From: a virus
Virus record (IMG/VR): IMGVR_UViG_3300045303_000020
Coordinates: 1-37,180 of that record
Reading direction: 5' to 3' (one strand)
Length of the DNA: 37,180 nt
Shown here: positions 29,485-36,813 of the stretch, piece after piece
How the letters are laid out: each line of letters begins with the position of its first letter
How positions within the stretch are numbered: position 1 is the stretch's first letter
The notes under the pieces: model-generated
What the model saw: the letters and a program-made list of their open reading frames with translations, nothing else
Database searches by the model: none
What the model was told of the DNA's origin: nothing
Translations under genes and position numbers: made by a program

Positions 29485-29927
29485 ATTACCGCGGCGCACC
29501 GACGGAAGCCCGCTTTCTGGCGAAAGTGCAGAAGGCCGAGAGCGGGTGCTGGAATTGGGCTTCAACGCTCGATCGCCGGAAGCTCTACGGAAAGTTCTGG
29601 TACGCCGGCGAGCAAGTGCGGGCGCACCGGATGTCATATCAGCTTTTCGTGGGGCCTATTCCAGATGGCGCGATGGTGCTGCACAAGTGCGACAACGCAA
29701 AGTGCGTGAATCCAGAGCATCTGTATATCGGGGATCAGTCGCGAAACTGCCGCGATCGCACGGAGCGTTTGCGCTACATGGTGCGGCTGCCATTGGAATC
29801 GGTGCGCGCAATTCGCGAGCGTTACGCGGCGGGTGGTGTCAGTCAGGAATTGCTCGCCGCGGAGTTCGGCATTCATCAAACGCAAGTGTCCAAGTATGTG
29901 ACCGGCAAGCAGCGCGTCTTGCGCTGA
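29481..29927 (+). CDS. HNH homing-type endonuclease with HTH tail, 148 aa
   Basis: The HNH core is visible as RAHRMSYQLFVGPI (His49), VLHKCDNAKCVNPEHLYIGD (His68, Cys70, Cys75, Asn77, His80) and SRNCRDR. A C-terminal helix-turn-helix (VSQELLAAEFGIHQTQVSKY) would give DNA sequence recognition. Free-standing HNH genes of this layout spread into phage genomes by cutting alleles that lack them. It lies between the coat protein and decoration genes and has no evident structural role. Confidence 0.88.
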   Translation: MNYRGAPTEARFLAKVQKAESGCWNWASTLDRRKLYGKFWYAGEQVRAHRMSYQLFVGPIPDGAMVLHKCDNAKCVNPEHLYIGDQSRNCRDRTERLRYMVRLPLESVRAIRERYAAGGVSQELLAAEFGIHQTQVSKYVTGKQRVLR

Positions 29928-29954
29928 CCGGGTAGTCATCACAAAGGAAATTCC

Positions 29955-30656
29955 ATGCCTTACGCAATGGTTTCGCCGACGGTGGGCGTCGCTCCCGTCG
30001 GTTTCCTCTACGCGCCGGATACGGTGCAACGGTGTTCGCTGGGCCTGCTGGTCAACGGTGTCGACCCGTACTGGGGTGGCGGCGAGTTCATCTATCTGAA
30101 GTCCAACGATGTGATCCTGTGCGGCTCGCTGGTGATCTGGGACTTGTCCCAAGTCGCGACGCTTGTGGGGAGCACGGCGAATCTGGGGGTCAGCGTAGCG
30201 GTGGCGATGATGCCGGCCGCTGCAGGCACGTACTTCTGGGCCGCGGTGAAGGCAGATCGCGTGCCGTGCAAGGCGACGGCGACGGTGGTGGCGGGTGCAA
30301 CGATCGGCATCGGCACGTCGGCGGGTACGGTGTCGGGCACGCTGGTCGCGGGCAAGCAACTGCTGGGCGCGAAGGGAGTGATTGCCTCGGCCGGCACGGT
30401 GACGTTTGCGAATACGCAGACGCAGAACGGCTCGCCGGTCGTCGTGGTGCAAAACGCGGATGGTCTGTATCCCGGCATTGCGACGTCGGGTACTGGCATT
30501 GCGGCGTCGACCGTCTCGAGCATCGCACCTGACAATCGCACGGTGACGCTGTCGGCGAATTGCACGGCGACGGGTTCGGTGACGATGACGGGTACGAATA
30601 CCGGCTTTGTCATCGCGCAAATTAACAGAGCCTTCGCTCAAGGGGCAATTACCTAG
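29955..30656 (+). CDS. Probable capsid decoration/structural protein, 233 aa
   Basis: AAAGGA lies before ATG 29955. The protein is rich in Ala, Gly, Thr and Val with beta-like segments (ATATVVAGATIGIGTSAGTV, ASTVSSIAPDNRTVTLSANC) and no charged clusters. In related podoviruses the gene after the coat protein often encodes a decoration or head-completion protein, so that role is proposed. It ends just before a hairpin. Confidence 0.65.
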   Translation: MPYAMVSPTVGVAPVGFLYAPDTVQRCSLGLLVNGVDPYWGGGEFIYLKSNDVILCGSLVIWDLSQVATLVGSTANLGVSVAVAMMPAAAGTYFWAAVKADRVPCKATATVVAGATIGIGTSAGTVSGTLVAGKQLLGAKGVIASAGTVTFANTQTQNGSPVVVVQNADGLYPGIATSGTGIAASTVSSIAPDNRTVTLSANCTATGSVTMTGTNTGFVIAQINRAFAQGAIT

Positions 30657-30666
30657 GTACTCCGTT

Positions 30667-30719
30667 GAGCCCCTGTCTGAGGGCTTAGGGGCTCGGCAGA
30701 TTGCCGGGCCCGTTTTTCA
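30667..30719 (+). terminator. Possible intrinsic terminator or attenuator after the head genes
   Basis: A perfect 8-bp stem GAGCCCCT/AGGGGCTC (30667-30674, 30687-30694) with a 12-nt loop is followed by a second short hairpin CGGC-agatt-GCCG and then TTTTT at about 30713. The T-run is not directly next to the main stem, so termination would be partial; it may reduce transcription into later genes. Confidence 0.4.
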
Positions 30720-30730
30720 AGGAAGCGCAG

Positions 30731-31366
30731 ATGATTGGAATCATGCAAGAGCGTCCGCCGTACGTGCGGTTTGCGTTGGAGTCGGTCGAGACGCGCGACG
30801 CGAACGGCGGATCGATCACCCGCGACGTCGAGCATGTGCTGGTCACGCCGGCGGGGTCGAAAGACGTCCACGTTGCCGAAGCGGAGGCGTGGATCGCGCA
30901 GAAGGAGCGCCTGGCGCGCGAGAATCCGCCGCAGTTCAATCCGCAGTGGGCGCAGCAGTTCCGCGCGTCGTATCAGATCTGGAAGCAGGGCGTCGAGGTG
31001 CCGACGCATGGCACGCCGATTCGCTCGTGGCCGGTGGCCTCGCCGTCGGAGGTCAAACGCTGCATCGATGCGAACGTGCTGGTGGTCGAAGATCTGGCGA
31101 TTGCGAACGAGGGCGCGCTGGCGCAGATCGGCATGGGCGCGCGGGCGATGAAGGACAAGGCGCGGGCGTGGCTTGCCGAGCGTGACGGGCCAGGCGCGAA
31201 CGTGCAGCGGGTGTCGGCGCTCGAAGTCGAGAATACGGACCTGAAGCGGCAGATCGAGGATCTGCGCGAGACGGTGCGCAGTCTCGGCGCGAAGATGGCC
31301 GAGCGCGAGCGCAAGCCATACCGTAAGCAATCGCAGCCGCAGGATGACGGGGACGTGATCCAGTGA
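30731..31366 (+). CDS. Hypothetical virion protein with C-terminal coiled coil, 211 aa
   Basis: AAGGA is 7 nt before ATG 30731, so an earlier in-frame start at 30701 is rejected. Residues 30-135 are mixed (including WIAQKERLARENPPQFNPQW), and the C-terminal 50 residues form a clear coiled coil (SALEVENTDLKRQIEDLRET) followed by a basic tail. No family is recognised. It may be a head-tail connector or assembly factor, since it lies between decoration and adaptor genes. Confidence 0.65.
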   Translation: MIGIMQERPPYVRFALESVETRDANGGSITRDVEHVLVTPAGSKDVHVAEAEAWIAQKERLARENPPQFNPQWAQQFRASYQIWKQGVEVPTHGTPIRSWPVASPSEVKRCIDANVLVVEDLAIANEGALAQIGMGARAMKDKARAWLAERDGPGANVQRVSALEVENTDLKRQIEDLRETVRSLGAKMAERERKPYRKQSQPQDDGDVIQ

Positions 31367-32067
31367 CGCTTGCGTCGATCCTGTATCAGGTCGCTGACGA
31401 GGTCGGGGTCACGCGGCCGAGCGTCAATGCGCCGGTTGCGGCGGACATCTCAACGCAGCAGTTCGTAGCACTTCTGAAGCGCGCGGGCGAGTCGCTGCTC
31501 GAGGCGTTCAACTGGTCGGCGCTGATCACGTCAGGAACGCTGACGACGGCGAGCGGCACGGCGTCGTATCCGGTCGCGGCGGACTTCAATCGCTTCGTCG
31601 ATGAGACGCAGTGGCTGACGACGAGCCGGGTGCCGCTGTTCGGGCCGATGAATCAGCCGGACTGGGCGCAAAACGAGTTCGGGATGGTCAGCGTTTCGCC
31701 GTATTACCGGCAGCAGTTGCGCGGGTTGAATCTGTATCTGCAGCCGACGCCGGCGAGCGTGCAGACGATCAACTACTACTACATCTCGAAGAATTGGATC
31801 ATCGCGGCCGGCGTGCCGTCGTCGACGTTCGCGCTCGATTCAGACACGTTCCTGCTGCGCGATGACTTGCTGGTGGCGGGTCTGCGGTGGCGCTGGCTGC
31901 GCGCGAAGCGGCTGTCGTATGACGAAGAGCGCGACGACTACGACCGGCTGTTGATGGCGGCGAAGGCGCAGGACCGCGGCGCGCGGACGATCTCGATGGA
32001 TCCGGCGCACGAGATGGGGATGTGGAATTACGGGTTCGTGGTTCCGATTACTGGCTTCGGGAGTTAA
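31363..32067 (+). CDS. Head-tail adaptor protein, P22 gp4-like fold, 234 aa
   Basis: GTG 31363 overlaps the previous stop as GTGA. Segments LLKRAGESLLEAFNWSALIT, YPVAADFNRFVDETQWLTTS and the C-terminal FLLRDDLLVAGLRWRWLRAK, then DEERDDYDRLLMAAKAQDRG, match podovirus adaptor proteins. These bind the portal and start the tail. The position before the hub protein agrees. Confidence 0.75.
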   Translation: MTLASILYQVADEVGVTRPSVNAPVAADISTQQFVALLKRAGESLLEAFNWSALITSGTLTTASGTASYPVAADFNRFVDETQWLTTSRVPLFGPMNQPDWAQNEFGMVSVSPYYRQQLRGLNLYLQPTPASVQTINYYYISKNWIIAAGVPSSTFALDSDTFLLRDDLLVAGLRWRWLRAKRLSYDEERDDYDRLLMAAKAQDRGARTISMDPAHEMGMWNYGFVVPITGFGS

Positions 32068-32070
32068 ACG

Positions 32071-33303
32071 ATGGCTTATCAATTCGCTCCGGGAGCGCAG
32101 AACAGTCTGGTCAACGGCCAATATGTGAACAGCGATCCGAGCCAGATGAACAGTGCGGTGATGGGGAGCTTTAATCCGAATCAGGGTGGCCTCGGCCAGG
32201 CGGGGTATTCGTCCGATCCTCTGGCGAATTACGTCGACCCGGCCGGAGTCGCGGCACGGCAAGCCGCTGCGCAAAACGCAAGCTTTTCCAATTCGTTCGG
32301 TCCCGGTATGCAGCAGAAGTCGGCGGTGCAGTCACCGGGCGGCAGCAGCGGCGGGATGAGCGGCAAGGGCGGGGCGCAATCAATGGCCGCGCCGAACAGC
32401 GGCAGTCCCGGTGCCGGGCCGGGGGCGAGCGGCAAGGGTGGTGCGCAGTCGATGCCCGCGCCGAGCGCGCAGAACAGTCTCGCCGGCGGCAAGGCGGCGA
32501 GTTACGGGCCGGGCATGTGGGGGCAGAGCGCGAACGGTGGCCTGATGTTCGGCCTCGGCGGGCAGCCGCCGCCGGGGTGGAATGCGGCGAACATTCAGGG
32601 TGGCCCGCTGCCGGGGCAGCAGGCTGCTACGCCGCCGGGTGTGCCGATTCCGCCGGGCTGGGCGACAGGGCTGCCGGGGCAGTCTCCGAACATGCCGGGC
32701 GCGCCGAATGGTTCCGCACCGCCGGGGTGGAATAGCACGCTGACGCCGGGTACGCAGACGGCTGCGCCGGTCATTCCGCCGAAGACGCCGGTGGGCGGTG
32801 TGACGCCGAATCCGCCCGGCGGGTCGATGGCGAGCGGTGTGACGAGTGCGCCGGGCAGCAACGGCCCGCCAGCCGGTGCTGGAACAGCGACGGCGCCGAA
32901 GTCGGCCGTGCAGGGTGCGCCGTCCGCTGGTGGCCTGTCGTTCGGTGGTTCCGGCACGCAGCCGTATGCGACGGCGTTCTCGACGGCGACGCAGTCGCAG
33001 ACGCCGGCGGGGCAGTCGTTCCTCGCCAACCTGTCGAAGTACGGCGCGGGTGCGGCGGCGAATTACCTCGGCTCGCCGCAATCGTTCTCGGTCAACGACT
33101 TCAACAAGGCCGCGGGGGCGAATCCGGCACTCGCAACGCAGATGCTCGCCGCCGGCGGGCAGCAGTATCGGGATGCGGTGGCGAAAGCGAACGGTTGGTC
33201 GCCCGCGCAGATGAACCAGTTCATCAACACGAACGGCTCGGGGCAACTCTCCGGCTTCACGCCGCAGGCGCTCGCGCAACTGAAGGGGCTCGGGGTCGGC
33301 TGA
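32071..33303 (+). CDS. Gly/Pro-rich virion protein, 410 aa
   Basis: The first 280 residues are almost all low complexity: Gly, Pro, Ser and Ala with GKGGAQSM repeats and PPGW repeats (GQPPPGWNAANIQG, PIPPGWATG, SAPPGWNSTL). The last 110 residues (about 300-410) are more regular and helical (NDFNKAAGANPALATQMLAA). This suggests a long flexible arm on a small folded domain, possibly a tail accessory or ejected protein. No family is recognised. Confidence 0.62.
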   Translation: MAYQFAPGAQNSLVNGQYVNSDPSQMNSAVMGSFNPNQGGLGQAGYSSDPLANYVDPAGVAARQAAAQNASFSNSFGPGMQQKSAVQSPGGSSGGMSGKGGAQSMAAPNSGSPGAGPGASGKGGAQSMPAPSAQNSLAGGKAASYGPGMWGQSANGGLMFGLGGQPPPGWNAANIQGGPLPGQQAATPPGVPIPPGWATGLPGQSPNMPGAPNGSAPPGWNSTLTPGTQTAAPVIPPKTPVGGVTPNPPGGSMASGVTSAPGSNGPPAGAGTATAPKSAVQGAPSAGGLSFGGSGTQPYATAFSTATQSQTPAGQSFLANLSKYGAGAAANYLGSPQSFSVNDFNKAAGANPALATQMLAAGGQQYRDAVAKANGWSPAQMNQFINTNGSGQLSGFTPQALAQLKGLGVG

Positions 33304-34862
33304 TGCGCCAACGTCCGGCGCGCTCGCAGACCGCTGCCACATTGGCGCTCGCTGCGCCGATCGGCGGCTGGAACGCGCGCGACGCGCTGGCGCTGATGGC
33401 GCCGACGGATGCGATCCAGCTCGACAACTGGTTCCCGCGGCCGGATCGGCTCGAGGTTCGCAAGGGCGCCTCGCAGTGGGCGACCGGGCTCGGTGGTTCG
33501 GTCGACACGCTCGCCGCGTATGCGAGCCCGACGACGCGCAAGCTGCTGGCGGCAGCGAACGGCAAGATTTTCGATGCAACGAGCGCCGGGGCCATCGGTG
33601 CCGCGCTGGGAACGGGCTTCACGTCGAATCAGTGGCAGACGGCGATGATGACGACGCCGGGGGGGTCATTCCTGCTGCTGTTCAACGGGGTCGACACGCC
33701 GCAGAAGTTCGATGGCACGACACTCAGTGCAAACACGATCACTGGAACGGGACTCACGGCGACGAATCTGGTGCAGGCGACGGTGTACCGCTCGCGGGTG
33801 TTCATCGTCGAGAAGACTTCGCTGAACGTCTGGTATCTCGCGGTCAACGCGATCGCCGGCGCAGCGAGCGTGCTCAATCTGGGCCAGTTCTGCAAGCTCG
33901 GCGGATCGATTCAGGCGGTCGGGACGTGGACGGTCGACGGCGGCGATCAGGGCAGCGACGACATCCTCGTGGCGGTGACGTCAGAGGGCGAGATCCTGAT
34001 GTTCAACGGCGTCGATCCATCGAGCGCGACGTCGTGGCGGATGATCGGCATCTTCCGTTGTGCAAAGCCGATCGGCCGGCGCTGCACGTTGAAGTTCGGC
34101 GCGGATCTGATCCTGCTCCTGCAGGACGGGAGCTACGAGGCATCGCGCATTCTGCAGCAGTCGGTCGAGTCGCCGGCGCTGTCGCTGTCGGACAAGATTC
34201 GCAGCGCGTTTGCCGATGCCGCTGCGCTGTACGGCGCGACGGCGGCGAATCCGCTCGGGGTCTTTGGGTGGGATGTCATTTATTACCCCAATGGGCAGCG
34301 GCTGATCGTCAACGTGCCGCAGGACACGACGGGCACCGTGTACGTGCAGTACGTGATGAACAGCATCTCGCGCGCGTGGTGCCGGTTCACCGGCTGGAGC
34401 TCGCGGTCGTGGGCGCTGTTCAACTCGACGCCGTTCTTCGGCGATGCGAACGGGGTGGTGTGGCAGTCGGACATCGGCACGCGGGATAACCTGATCCTGG
34501 TGTCATCCGCTGCCAAGCAGGCGTTTACCGACCTGTCGATGCCGGGGAGGATCAAGCATCTGACGTTGATCCGGCCGAAGTTCAGCAGCAACGGCGCGCC
34601 GCAAGTTGGGATCAGTGTTGACGTCGACTTCGCGGATCGGCCGTATCCGGTGCCTACACAGTTGCCGGGCTCGAACGGCTCGCCGTGGGACATCTCGCCG
34701 TGGAACGTCACGCCGTGGGGCATCGGTGAGCGCGTGCTGGGACCGTGGGTGACGTTGGGTGGTTTGGGTACGGTGATCGCGCTGAAGGTGAATTCGCTGA
34801 CGCGCTCGACGTTGGCGTGGTTCCAGACGGACTTCGTCGCGGAGCCTGGGGGAATTCTCTAG
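33303..34862 (+). CDS. Tail hub/DNA-stabilisation protein, P22 gp10-like, 519 aa
   Basis: The start ATGCGCC at 33303 overlaps the previous stop (TGATG). Beginning with APIGGWNARDALALMAPTDA and IQLDNWFPRPDRLEVRKG, the sequence resembles podovirus proteins of the gp10/packaged DNA stabilisation group. It is then beta-propeller-like, with LLAAANGKIFDATSAG, GSFLLLFNGVDTPQKF and VIYYPNGQRLIVNVP blades. It likely seals the DNA after packaging and forms the tail tube base. Confidence 0.78.
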   Translation: MRQRPARSQTAATLALAAPIGGWNARDALALMAPTDAIQLDNWFPRPDRLEVRKGASQWATGLGGSVDTLAAYASPTTRKLLAAANGKIFDATSAGAIGAALGTGFTSNQWQTAMMTTPGGSFLLLFNGVDTPQKFDGTTLSANTITGTGLTATNLVQATVYRSRVFIVEKTSLNVWYLAVNAIAGAASVLNLGQFCKLGGSIQAVGTWTVDGGDQGSDDILVAVTSEGEILMFNGVDPSSATSWRMIGIFRCAKPIGRRCTLKFGADLILLLQDGSYEASRILQQSVESPALSLSDKIRSAFADAAALYGATAANPLGVFGWDVIYYPNGQRLIVNVPQDTTGTVYVQYVMNSISRAWCRFTGWSSRSWALFNSTPFFGDANGVVWQSDIGTRDNLILVSSAAKQAFTDLSMPGRIKHLTLIRPKFSSNGAPQVGISVDVDFADRPYPVPTQLPGSNGSPWDISPWNVTPWGIGERVLGPWVTLGGLGTVIALKVNSLTRSTLAWFQTDFVAEPGGIL

Positions 34863-35326
34863 TGAGCTGGGTCTGCGTCGATCAGCGCGTTGCCGAAGCC
34901 GTCGGGATTCCTTGGGCGATGGAACGCGTGCGGCTACGTTTCCCGTGGAACAAGCCGACAGCGATCATGCTCATCGACGGCGATCGTTTGCGCGCGGTGG
35001 TCGCGTATTCCGACTACACCGGGCAGGCGGTGTCGATGCACGTCGCGTCCGATGGGTCGAGGCATTGCACGCGCGCGTTCCTGCGCGTCTGCTTCCGCTA
35101 TCCGTTTGAACAACTCAAGGTGCTGCGCGTGACGGGGCTGATCGCGGCCTCGAATGCGGCCTCGCTGCGGCTCGCCTTGCATCTCGGATTCAGGATCGAA
35201 GGGCGTTTGCGCGAGGCTGCCGACGACGGCGGTGATCAGCTTGTGGTGGGCATGTTGCATCGCGAGTGTCGCTATCTAAACCAAGGACCGAAACATGGAC
35301 AGCGGCTCACCGCCTGCATCGCCTGA
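34862..35326 (+). CDS. GNAT-family acetyltransferase, 154 aa
   Basis: The C-terminal half (LKVLRVTGLIAASNAASLRL, ALHLGFRIEGRLREAADDGG, then LVVGMLHRECRYL) is the typical end of GNAT acetyltransferases, with the N-A-x-S-x-x-L-x-x-x-x-G-F helix. Similar GNAT genes occur in the tail region of several podoviruses, where they may modify virion or host proteins. The gene starts with GTG 34862 and overlaps the next gene by 32 nt. The acetyl acceptor is unknown. Confidence 0.82.
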   Translation: MSWVCVDQRVAEAVGIPWAMERVRLRFPWNKPTAIMLIDGDRLRAVVAYSDYTGQAVSMHVASDGSRHCTRAFLRVCFRYPFEQLKVLRVTGLIAASNAASLRLALHLGFRIEGRLREAADDGGDQLVVGMLHRECRYLNQGPKHGQRLTACIA

Positions 35327-36542
35327 TCCGACGCTGGCCGCGGATCAGCAGATTCGCGTCAACCAGGCGACGATCGATCAACTGACGAACGCGAATCGGG
35401 CGAATCAGGTCGGCCCGACCGGCTCGCAGACGTGGACGAAAGATCCGACCACGGGGCAGTGGACGCAGACGACGACACTCGATCCGGCGATCCAGCAGCA
35501 GTTGCAGCAGCAGATCATCAACACCGACATCGGGCTCGGCACGCAGGGCAACGCGATGGCGCGGTTGCTCAACAGCAACTATGCCGGCGGGCAGTTGGAT
35601 ATGTCGGGACTGCCGCAGGGGTACGGCGGCACGAGTCTGCCGCGCTCGCCGCTGGTGACGGGGCTCGATACCGGCACGTTGCCGGGGCTGCAAACCGGAG
35701 TCGCTTCGGCTGATCCGCTGACGCAACTGGACAAGTCGAAGGTGGGCGACATCCAGAACGCCGTCGCGGGTGCGGGTGGAACGCAGGGCTATCTCGATCA
35801 GGCGCAGCAGGCCGTGTACGGGCAGATGGCGTCGCGGCTCGATCCGCAGTTCAACCAGGCCGAAGAGGTGATGAAGTCGCAGCTTGCCGATCAGGGCATT
35901 CCGCAGAACAGCGAAGCCTGGAATCGTGCAATGGACGACTTCCACCGGCAAAAGACGGATGCCTACCAGAGTGCGAATAACGCAGCGGTGGGTGCGGGCA
36001 ACGCGCTGCAGAACCAGTTATTCGGCCAACGGGTGACGGCGGGACAGTTCGGCAACAGTGCGCAGGCGCAGGCATTCGAGCAGGCGCTCGGCAGCGGGCA
36101 ATTCACCAACAGCGCACTGGGGCAACTGTTCCAGCAGGGGCTCGCGTCGGGGCAGTTCGGCAACGCGGCGCAGAACCAAGCGTTCCAGCAGTTGTTGGCG
36201 AAGGCTGGATTCACGAATAGCGCGATTGGGCAGGACTTCTCGCAGGCGCTGCAGCAGGGGCAGTTCGGCAATCAGTCGCGGCAGCAGGCGCTCAATGAGC
36301 AGATAACGCAGCGGCAGGAGCCAATCAACGAGGTGAACGCGCTGAAGGGCGGTCAGGTGATGGCGCCGACGTTCGGTGCGACGGATCAGGTTGCAGGGCC
36401 GGCGGGTGCGCCGAATATCGGGCAGTTGCAGAACAATGCCTATCAGGGGCAGTTGAACGCCTACAACGCGCAAGTCGGGTCGGACAACGCGACGACGGGC
36501 GCGATCGGTAGCGTGATCGGCATGGCGCTGATGGCCTTCTGA
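35295..36542 (+). CDS. Gln-rich virion protein with five 18-residue repeats, 415 aa
   Basis: AAGGA 7 nt before ATG 35295 supports a start inside the GNAT gene. The N-terminal 80 residues are Gln/Thr-rich; a helical middle follows; residues 250-339 hold five repeats of about 18 residues (GQFGNSAQAQAFEQALGS, GQFTNSALGQLFQQGLAS and so on). The C-terminus is a hydrophobic Gly/Ala/Met stretch (GAIGSVIGMALMAF). Helical repeats and a membrane-active end fit an internal protein ejected with DNA. No named family was recognised. Confidence 0.68.
   Translation: MDSGSPPASPDPTLAADQQIRVNQATIDQLTNANRANQVGPTGSQTWTKDPTTGQWTQTTTLDPAIQQQLQQQIINTDIGLGTQGNAMARLLNSNYAGGQLDMSGLPQGYGGTSLPRSPLVTGLDTGTLPGLQTGVASADPLTQLDKSKVGDIQNAVAGAGGTQGYLDQAQQAVYGQMASRLDPQFNQAEEVMKSQLADQGIPQNSEAWNRAMDDFHRQKTDAYQSANNAAVGAGNALQNQLFGQRVTAGQFGNSAQAQAFEQALGSGQFTNSALGQLFQQGLASGQFGNAAQNQAFQQLLAKAGFTNSAIGQDFSQALQQGQFGNQSRQQALNEQITQRQEPINEVNALKGGQVMAPTFGATDQVAGPAGAPNIGQLQNNAYQGQLNAYNAQVGSDNATTGAIGSVIGMALMAF
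36042..36311 (+). repeat. Five tandem 18-codon repeats within the Gln-rich virion gene
   Basis: Units of 54 nt begin at 36042, 36096, 36150, 36204 and 36258. The shared protein pattern is G-Q-F-x-N-x-A-x-x-Q-x-F-x-Q-x-L. DNA copies have diverged, so the conservation is at protein level. The fifth copy is degenerate. Confidence 0.8.
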
Positions 36543-36543
36543 C

Positions 36544-36813
36544 ATGCCTAATCTATTCGCCAGACCGGCAGGAATGCCGCCCGCGCCGATCGACGACTAC
36601 TCGATGCAGGCGCAGGGGACGCAGCCGGGCGCGCCAATCGACGATCGCAGCACGCCGGCCTCGCCAATGGATGCGCAGCGCCAGCAGATGCAGTTGCAGA
36701 TGCTGGGGCAGATGCTGATGCGCGCGACGCAGGGAGGCCGACCGCAGATGCCGCTGCAATCGCAGTCGCAAGACCTCCAGTTCCCGCAAACGATGGGCAT
36801 GGCGCGACGCTGA
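36544..36813 (+). CDS. Small Gln/Met/Pro-rich protein, 89 aa
   Basis: The protein is disordered at the N-terminus (two P-I-D-D segments in a Pro-rich context), followed by a Met/Gln helix (QRQQMQLQMLGQMLMRATQG) and a Gln-rich tail. No family is recognised. It starts 1 nt after the previous stop and ends in TGATG with the PP-loop gene. It may be a virion accessory protein or a chaperone of the preceding protein. Confidence 0.62.
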   Translation: MPNLFARPAGMPPAPIDDYSMQAQGTQPGAPIDDRSTPASPMDAQRQQMQLQMLGQMLMRATQGGRPQMPLQSQSQDLQFPQTMGMARR

